A DNA stretch of 64,000 nt from an uncultured Prevotella sp. (GTDB taxonomy: Bacteria > Bacteroidota > Bacteroidia > Bacteroidales > Bacteroidaceae). The position numbers and the translations under genes are program-made. This document shows positions 58,623 through 64,000 of the stretch, in pieces (positions within the stretch are counted from its first letter, which is position 1; the number at the start of each line of letters is the position of its first letter). A model generated the notes under the pieces. The model ran no database searches. It was not told the origin of the DNA and worked only from the letters and a program-made list of their open reading frames with translations. The stretch covers positions 1 to 64,000 of the forward strand of contig CALUGQ010000012.1 in the NCBI GenBank assembly GCA_944320235.1, in the 5' to 3' direction.

Positions 58623-61600
58623 TTACTTAACCACAACCTTCTTGCCGCCAACGATGTAGAGGCCCTTGGCCAGGCCGTCGAGCGACTCGCCTGCCTTGCG
58701 TACCATTACGCCGTTGATGGTGTAAACATTGTTGTCAACGCGCTTAACACCTGCGTTCACGTTGGTGATGCCGTCAACTACCTTGTCTTCGTCGCCCACC
58801 TCGATGCTGTAGATGTGGCAGCCGCTGGTAGAGCTTACGAGCACGTCAACGATGTCGGTGCCAAGGTCGGTCGGGATGGTCCACTTGTAAGTCTGCTTGC
58901 CGTCAGACGGTGTGGCTTTGTCGCCCACCTGTGTGCCGTTTACGCTCAGGCTTACGCCGCGGGCGTCGCCGTCCTTGTGCGACTCAACGTCCATCATGAC
59001 TACCTGTCCGGGAGCTACTGCGGGGATGGTTATCTGCAGGTCGCCGCCATTGAGCCAGATGTAAGAGCCGCCGTCGTAGTCGCTGAGTGCGTGCGGATAG
59101 TCTATGGCTATGGCCACGGTGTTGTTCAGCTTGGTAACGTTGTTGAACTTCAGGCCCTTTGTCTCGGCTATGGTCACGCCGTTGGCCTTAAGCTCTGTAG
59201 GCTCGCTGATGTAGCTGCCGTACCAGTAGATGGTGCCTGCGTCCTTCAGACCATCGGTCTCGGTCCACTCGGCTCCGTCCTTCTCGTAGCGGCGCCAGCC
59301 GGTCTCGGTGCCGGCGGGTGCGGGAGCCGTGGTGTAGCCTGCGGCCTGGAACTCGGCCTCGAGGTTGTCCTTCGTCTCCTGGCTCCAAGCGGTGAAGTCC
59401 CACTTGCGGTGCTCCTGCGGCTCGCTCGCGGTAACGGTGAACTTCACGCCGTGCAGTGCCACGTCGCCGCCGCTGCCGTCGGTGTTGGTGCCGGTGTAGT
59501 CAACGGCATACTGCTTCGTCGGGTCGAGCGTTATGGTAACCACGGCCGTGGTGTTAGGCTGGCTCTCGGCGCTGCCCGTCACGGCCTCGCTGCCGTCGGC
59601 AGGCGTTGCGGTGACTATGAGGTTGCGTGCCACGTCGCTGCTGGTGCTTACACCGTAAGCTGTAAGCTCGTCGATGCCGGTGACGTAGGTTACGAACGAC
59701 TTGGCAGCGTTGCCCTTCTTCAGGCCAACGCCCGGGAAGTTCTGCGGCTCAACGGTCTCGCCCGTGGCCGGGTCGATTGTACCCTTCTTGTTGACTGTGT
59801 AGTTGCCGCCGTGCTCAACCCATCCTTCAGCTACGGCTGCAGTCACGTTCTCAGCTGTTGGCAGGAACACCTCGCTCTTGGTGAACGTCTTGTAAACCTG
59901 CTCGGGCTCGGGCTCGGTGTAGCTCAGCGGCCAGAACTCGAAGTTGCCAACGTAGACATCATAGTAGATTACGCCGGTGAGGTCTACGGCCTCCGTGGGA
60001 ACTTCAGCCAGCTTCTTGAACTTGTCTACCATGGCTACCTGGGCCGGTATCTGGGCCTCGGGCTGTGTCACGGTGTAGCCGGCTGTGGCGTCGCCGGAGA
60101 TGGTGGCACCAACGTACTTCACGAGCCTCAGAGAGTTCTCCTCAACCATCGACTCGGCCACGCTCATCTCCGTAGGCATAACCTCGGCTGCTGCTGAGGT
60201 GACGGTAGAGCTGGCTGTCTTGTCGTTGGCGCTCAGGCTGATGTCGCCGCCAGTGTTGGCGAGGGTGGCGGTGAGCGAGCCGTTGAGGGCTATGCCGCTG
60301 CCGGTGAACACGGTGCTCAGGGCCTCGGCCACATCGGCGCTGATGGCCACGGCGCCGGTGGCGTCCTCAACGATGATGGTGCGCTCGCCCTCGTCGGCCA
60401 GCGGGTCGGGCTCGCCGCCTTCGCCGCTTTCGCCGCCCTCATCCTCGCCGGATGCGGCCACAGTCTCGTCTACGGTAACCTTGGCGTTGGTGAGCGTCAG
60501 CTCAACGGCTATGTTGCCGGGCATGTCGCGCAGGGCGGCAATGTTGGCCGCCTTCTCGGGCTGCACGTTGGCTGGTTCAATGATGTCGTCGGCGCTAACC
60601 GGGTAAATCTCCTGTGCGACGCCATCAGATCCGCCAATGGCCAGCAAGCTGCCTATCTCGGAGGGATACTCGTAGCCATCGGGCAGAACGTTGAAGTTGT
60701 CGTCAATCCATACCGAGGTGCCGCCGAACATCAGCCAATTGCCACTAACCGACATTGAGCCTACGAGCTTTATGAGGCGGTTGGTGTACATCATGCCGTT
60801 CAGGCCCTGAACGGTGGCCAGCGTCGGAGTGACTGTGGTTTCCTCAGAGGTGAACTCAGAGGTGGCCGTCTGGGCGTTGGAGCCTAACGATGGGATGCTG
60901 CCTCCAGTGTATGTGGCGTAGAGGTTGCCTTTGAGGGCGGTGCCTGCGGTGAGGCTGAGACCTATGTTATTGAGCTTTATGGCTCCGGTCTCGTCCTCGA
61001 TGAAGGCCATGTTGTCCTTGACGAACGTTACCACTGCCCCGTTGAGCTTCAGGTTTACGTTGGTGCCGGTGGCTATGCCCTTGAGCGCGCCGATGTTTTC
61101 CACGTCGGTGGCAGGCTCCACGTAGTCGCCCACGGTGATGCCAGTGATCTCAGTGTCGAATGCGCCGTTGGTGAATGTCACCTCTTCCTCGTCGCCAGTC
61201 CAAATCTTGCCATTGAGCGTGCCTTGTTGGGCCTTGATGCTGAAATTGCTTGATGAGGTGAACACAACGCGGTTGATGCGCTTGCCGTCCTTGCCTTTAA
61301 TGACTAAGTTGCAGCCGGCAGCTTCTATGCCTATGTACTTCTTGCCGTTAAACTCGCGGTATGATACATTGCCGGTGAAAGTTGCGGTGAATTCGTCTGC
61401 CTCGAGCGTAAGCGTGTTGTCAACAATAGAGCTTGAGCCGAGGTCTTCAATAGTGGCGAAGTCCAACTTGCCCACAGCATAGGTGGGAGTGGTTTGCTCC
61501 ACGTCGCCAGTCTTCTGGATGAGCACATAGTCGATGCCACGTCCTTCGTCATCAGTTGGGTCGAGGGTGATGTCTGTCTCGGCATTGAGCGTGAACTCCT

Positions 61601-62924
61601 CGCCCGTACCATCGGTGCTCGAACCACTTGTGGTGAGCGTCAGCACGGTTTCGTCGCCTGCCTTGAATACAAAGTCAGTGCCAGCACTGCCCCATACGGT
61701 TGATGTCAGTACATACTTGCCTGCGGGAAGGGTGGCTACCACTGCCGGTTCAGTTCCTGCATTGTAGGCAGCCTTGCCCATTGACATACGGATGTCAGAG
61801 TTTGCAGCTGTTGAGAGGGTCAGCGTCTTAATCTCCTCAGCCTCTGAGAAGTATGTCACGTTGGTCTTGTCTGTAGCGTTGTAGCCTTCTACAGTAACGA
61901 CCTTGTTGTCAGTGTCGAGCGAGAAAGAGTTTTGATACCATGTGCTTCCATTCTTGGCTATCTCGTAAAGTGTGCCGTCCACGTTGATGTAGCGCGGGTA
62001 ATTGTACTTTACGGACTCGCCCTCAAAGTTGGAACCTTCGCCCACTTTGATGGTCTGGTCAGCCACTGAAGCGTTGATAGTGTAGGCGTATGTTGCGGCC
62101 TCGCGGAATGTTACGGTCACAATTGTTGATCCGCCCTCTGCCACTGTCTGGCTTGCGGCATCATCACTTACATATATGTACTTCTTCGTGTTGTCATCGT
62201 TGAAGAAGCTGGCCTTGTCCTCGTCCTCTATTGTTGGGGCCTCGCCCACGAAGCCGAGGCGTGTAGAAGCCTCTTTCAGTTCGGTGCTGTTGCCGTCGAC
62301 GAACTTCACAGTGTAGTTTGCCGTGGCCTTTGTGGACGTAGTTACCTGTACGGTAGGATTCTTAATGTATCCACCGGCTGCGGCAGTCTCGTAAATCACG
62401 ATTGTTGCCACTTTGTCGTCATCGCCGACGAGTGCGTCGGTGATGTCGAAAGTCAAAGACTCGAAAGTACTTGCCGATTTTGTGGAAACGCCTTGTTCGC
62501 TTCCTATCAATGTTATGCTCTTGTCTGCTGTGTTGTATGTCATGTCTGCAGACCAAGCGGAGCTGTTGTAACCAACTCCCCAGCTTGTTTTGCGCTTGCT
62601 GTCAGTGGAACCGGAGAATTCAGCTGTAAGCGTGGCACTGACTATTGTTCCCTCAAGGGCAGAGGCGTCTACCTGGAGGTAAGTGATATAGTTCACATTC
62701 CAGCCTGTGTTGCCGAAGCCCACTTCTCCTCCGGAGATTTTGTTGTAGCCAGCTGTTGCAGTGCTGCCAGCAGCAATCTCGCCCATCGACTGGTCGGGGT
62801 TGCTTTGGTCTACATACGTCATCTTCACGGTGGCGGCACCTGTCTGTTCCTGCGCAACCGTCGTGGTGGTAAGCATACCAAATGCAGCCAGCATCAGCGT
62901 CTTTAGTAGATTTTTCTTTATCAT
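58623..62924 (-). CDS. Secreted 1433-residue protein with OB-fold-like repeats and a sorting tail
   Basis: The signal peptide is MIKKNLLKTLMLAAFGMLTTTTVAQ. I do not recognise a catalytic domain. Early residues hold a beta-sandwich-like domain (about 30-190) and a linker. Two related modules near residues 640-900, each NIGALKG.../NIAALRD... then AFIEDETGAIKL/TIIVEDATGAVAI, resemble OB-fold domains of Bacteroidota exported proteins. The second carries an acidic insertion (GEDEGGESGEGGEPDPLADE). The end KGLYIVGGKKVVVK is a type IX sorting-like tail. Its composition is rich in Thr and acidic residues. It is not preceded by a promoter I can identify in 62925-63178, and the MITE lies beyond its 3' end. 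Confidence 0.7.
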   Translation of the reverse strand: MIKKNLLKTLMLAAFGMLTTTTVAQEQTGAATVKMTYVDQSNPDQSMGEIAAGSTATAGYNKISGGEVGFGNTGWNVNYITYLQVDASALEGTIVSATLTAEFSGSTDSKRKTSWGVGYNSSAWSADMTYNTADKSITLIGSEQGVSTKSASTFESLTFDITDALVGDDDKVATIVIYETAAAGGYIKNPTVQVTTSTKATANYTVKFVDGNSTELKEASTRLGFVGEAPTIEDEDKASFFNDDNTKKYIYVSDDAASQTVAEGGSTIVTVTFREAATYAYTINASVADQTIKVGEGSNFEGESVKYNYPRYINVDGTLYEIAKNGSTWYQNSFSLDTDNKVVTVEGYNATDKTNVTYFSEAEEIKTLTLSTAANSDIRMSMGKAAYNAGTEPAVVATLPAGKYVLTSTVWGSAGTDFVFKAGDETVLTLTTSGSSTDGTGEEFTLNAETDITLDPTDDEGRGIDYVLIQKTGDVEQTTPTYAVGKLDFATIEDLGSSSIVDNTLTLEADEFTATFTGNVSYREFNGKKYIGIEAAGCNLVIKGKDGKRINRVVFTSSSNFSIKAQQGTLNGKIWTGDEEEVTFTNGAFDTEITGITVGDYVEPATDVENIGALKGIATGTNVNLKLNGAVVTFVKDNMAFIEDETGAIKLNNIGLSLTAGTALKGNLYATYTGGSIPSLGSNAQTATSEFTSEETTVTPTLATVQGLNGMMYTNRLIKLVGSMSVSGNWLMFGGTSVWIDDNFNVLPDGYEYPSEIGSLLAIGGSDGVAQEIYPVSADDIIEPANVQPEKAANIAALRDMPGNIAVELTLTNAKVTVDETVAASGEDEGGESGEGGEPDPLADEGERTIIVEDATGAVAISADVAEALSTVFTGSGIALNGSLTATLANTGGDISLSANDKTASSTVTSAAAEVMPTEMSVAESMVEENSLRLVKYVGATISGDATAGYTVTQPEAQIPAQVAMVDKFKKLAEVPTEAVDLTGVIYYDVYVGNFEFWPLSYTEPEPEQVYKTFTKSEVFLPTAENVTAAVAEGWVEHGGNYTVNKKGTIDPATGETVEPQNFPGVGLKKGNAAKSFVTYVTGIDELTAYGVSTSSDVARNLIVTATPADGSEAVTGSAESQPNTTAVVTITLDPTKQYAVDYTGTNTDGSGGDVALHGVKFTVTASEPQEHRKWDFTAWSQETKDNLEAEFQAAGYTTAPAPAGTETGWRRYEKDGAEWTETDGLKDAGTIYWYGSYISEPTELKANGVTIAETKGLKFNNVTKLNNTVAIAIDYPHALSDYDGGSYIWLNGGDLQITIPAVAPGQVVMMDVESHKDGDARGVSLSVNGTQVGDKATPSDGKQTYKWTIPTDLGTDIVDVLVSSTSGCHIYSIEVGDEDKVVDGITNVNAGVKRVDNNVYTINGVMVRKAGESLDGLAKGLYIVGGKKVVVK

Positions 62925-63178
62925 GCTGTATTTGATTGGTTTTGTTTTGCGCCATTCGGCCTGTTAGCGCCGATTAAATGTATAATGCCTGTACGCTGCC
63001 ACAGGCCGTTCAATCCTCCCAGTCTTAGTGGTAAGGATGGCAGCGTGGTTGTTCTCCTTTTGTCTCTTGTTTTGGTTTTTAGTGTCGTTATTATAGTTTG
63101 TATTAATGAAGTCGCAGTAGTTTTCAGCGGTCTAAGTTACTGTTTTTTTTGTAAATACAACGAAATGCGGGTTTGTAT

Positions 63179-63736
63179 TTAAGGTTGTTTAACTATTCTG
63201 TTGCATTCGTTTGCCGTCATGCCTTGCCCGCTTTCGGCCAGATACCACTTTGAGTATTCCACATAGTGGGCGGCGAAGCTCTCTGCCTGTCCTTCGCGCG
63301 CGTTCTTGATGAAGCGTGCCGGCACGCCTCCCCACAGCTCGTGCGGGCCTATCTTGGTGTTCTGCAGCACCAGTGCGCCTGCGGCCACCACTGCGCCCTG
63401 CCCCACGTCACAGCCGTCGAGCAGCGTGGCCCCCATGCCTATGAGGGCGCCGTCGCGTATGGTGCAGGCGTGTACGGTGGCGTTGTGGCCTATGGTCACG
63501 TCGTTGCCTATGACGGTCGGGCCCGTGGTGTTGGTCACGTGGATGCAGGCCCCGTCCTGCACGTTGGTGCGGTGGCCGATGGTTATTGGGGCCACGTCGC
63601 CGCGCACCACGGCGTTGAACCACACGGAGCACTTGTCTCCCATTGTCACTTCGCCCACTATCGTGGCGTTCTCGCTGAAGTAGCAGCCTTTGCCCCACTT
63701 GGGCGCGAGGCCCTTTATTGGTTTTATCAGTGCCAT
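63179..63736 (-). CDS. Gamma-carbonic-anhydrase-family protein
   Basis: A 185-residue left-handed beta-helix protein. Hexapeptide repeats run through IVGEVTMGDKCSVWFNAVVRGDVAPITIGHRTNVQDGACIHVT, a stretch diagnostic of YrdA/gamma-CA proteins. Zinc-type histidines are in IGHNATVHAC (GHNATVHAC). It lacks the acidic loop of archaeal Cam, so carbonic-anhydrase activity is not assured. It diverges from the thioesterase gene, with a promoter 43 nt upstream. Confidence 0.9.
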   Translation of the reverse strand: MALIKPIKGLAPKWGKGCYFSENATIVGEVTMGDKCSVWFNAVVRGDVAPITIGHRTNVQDGACIHVTNTTGPTVIGNDVTIGHNATVHACTIRDGALIGMGATLLDGCDVGQGAVVAAGALVLQNTKIGPHELWGGVPARFIKNAREGQAESFAAHYVEYSKWYLAESGQGMTANECNRIVKQP

Positions 63737-63778
63737 GAGTCAGTTTGTTTGTTATGGAATAAATTTGTTTTCGATTTG

Positions 63779-63786
63779 CAAAATTA
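63779..63786 (-). promoter_or_regulatory. Promoter -7 box of the gamma-CA gene
   Basis: Minus-strand TAATTTTG, 43 nt before the ATG; no well-spaced -33. Confidence 0.5.
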
Positions 63787-63841
63787 GCTTATTTTCCTCA
63801 AGGCTGCGCAGCTTTGGTTCTTTCTTTTGCGCGGAATTGAG

Positions 63842-63849
63842 TAATTTTG
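63842..63849 (+). promoter_or_regulatory. Promoter -7 box of the thioesterase gene
   Basis: TAATTTTG, 41 nt before the ATG at 63890; -33 not clear. Confidence 0.5.
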
Positions 63850-63889
63850 GGCTTGCTAAGACACTATAATATAATAATATGATGTAAAT

Positions 63890-64000
63890 ATGTTGGAAAC
63901 AGGACTTACACACACGAGCAGCATCGTTGTCAGCGACAGCGACACTGCCATTGCCCTCGGCTCGGGCGACATGCCCGTGCTGGCCACGCCCGCCATGCTT
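63890..64000 (+). CDS. Hotdog-fold thioesterase (5' part)
   Basis: The first 37 codons of a gene cut by the window edge: MLETGLTHTSSIVVSDSDTA, then IALGSGDMPVLATPAML. The pattern GLxxTxxxxV then GSGDxxVxATPAM is that of FlK-like hotdog thioesterases common in Bacteroidota. The active-site part lies outside the window. Confidence 0.75.
   Translation, partial: MLETGLTHTSSIVVSDSDTAIALGSGDMPVLATPAML

Noticed and set aside
62925-63178. A gene or clear promoter in the gap before the 1433-residue protein
   Set aside because: No open frame with family features and no TAnnTTTG box on the minus strand at a sensible distance.

Overview
The window is chromosomal DNA from a high-GC member of the Bacteroidota, order Bacteroidales and probably Prevotellaceae-like. 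The evidence is the -33 TTTG / -7 TAnnTTTG promoters upstream of many genes, the scarcity of Shine-Dalgarno sites, families restricted to this phylum (DUF4290, DUF4834, NigD-like lipoproteins, four-helix-bundle-suffix protein), N-succinylornithine carbamoyltransferase in place of ornithine carbamoyltransferase, and secreted proteins ending in type IX secretion-like C-terminal domains. Genus cannot be fixed from this sequence alone. GC looks well above 60% up to about 43 kb and visibly lower in the 44-58 kb block; this is by eye, not computed.

Layout. 0-29 kb is mostly housekeeping: tRNA-Ser, mutS2, a six-gene minus-strand run (tsaB, DUF4290, murA, rimM, dxr, rseP), pssA with a DUF4834 gene, argH coupled to a Rieske-like lipoprotein gene, an SRPBCC gene, pyrE, comF/recX, prmC divergent from ribD, a C11 (clostripain-type) lipoprotein protease, a HAD phosphatase, a three-gene NigD / ECF sigma / inner-to-outer membrane protein operon, a DUF362 protein, an alpha/beta hydrolase, sdaA, radC, a GT2 glycosyltransferase, efp and rpmH. 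29.7-34.6 kb is a plus-strand run: a PASTA-domain protein, rluD and ddl (overlapping ends), an acyltransferase and a second NigD-like gene. 34.5-44.4 kb, minus strand, holds threonine aldolase, a four-helix-bundle/zinc-ribbon protein, argF', proA, proB, an acyl-CoA synthetase with its usual XRE-cupin regulator, and an EamA transporter. 44.8-63 kb is dominated by four very large secreted proteins: a 2244-residue fibronectin-III/cleaved-adhesin protein, an M6 metalloprotease, a seven-repeat beta-sandwich protein and a 1433-residue OB-fold-like protein. All end in similar sorting-domain tails. A gamma-carbonic anhydrase and the start of a thioesterase gene close the window.

The most unusual content is non-coding. 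(1) Two 152-bp arrays, each of two full 66-bp units plus 20 bp, start at the promoters of pssA and sdaA, both of which encode L-serine-consuming enzymes. The hairpin arms inside the units change in a compensatory way. (2) A 172-bp MITE with TNA target duplications occurs twice, in direct orientation, around the three-gene secreted-protein cluster; one copy has split the eamA promoter. (3) A family of covarying GCAAAACGGC-type palindromes sits between genes. (4) A 39-bp AT-rich element is placed at gene starts and ends in the pro/acs region, and one inverted pair there would form a long mRNA hairpin. (5) Several short tandem repeats (9, 10, 22 and 51 bp) lie in leaders.
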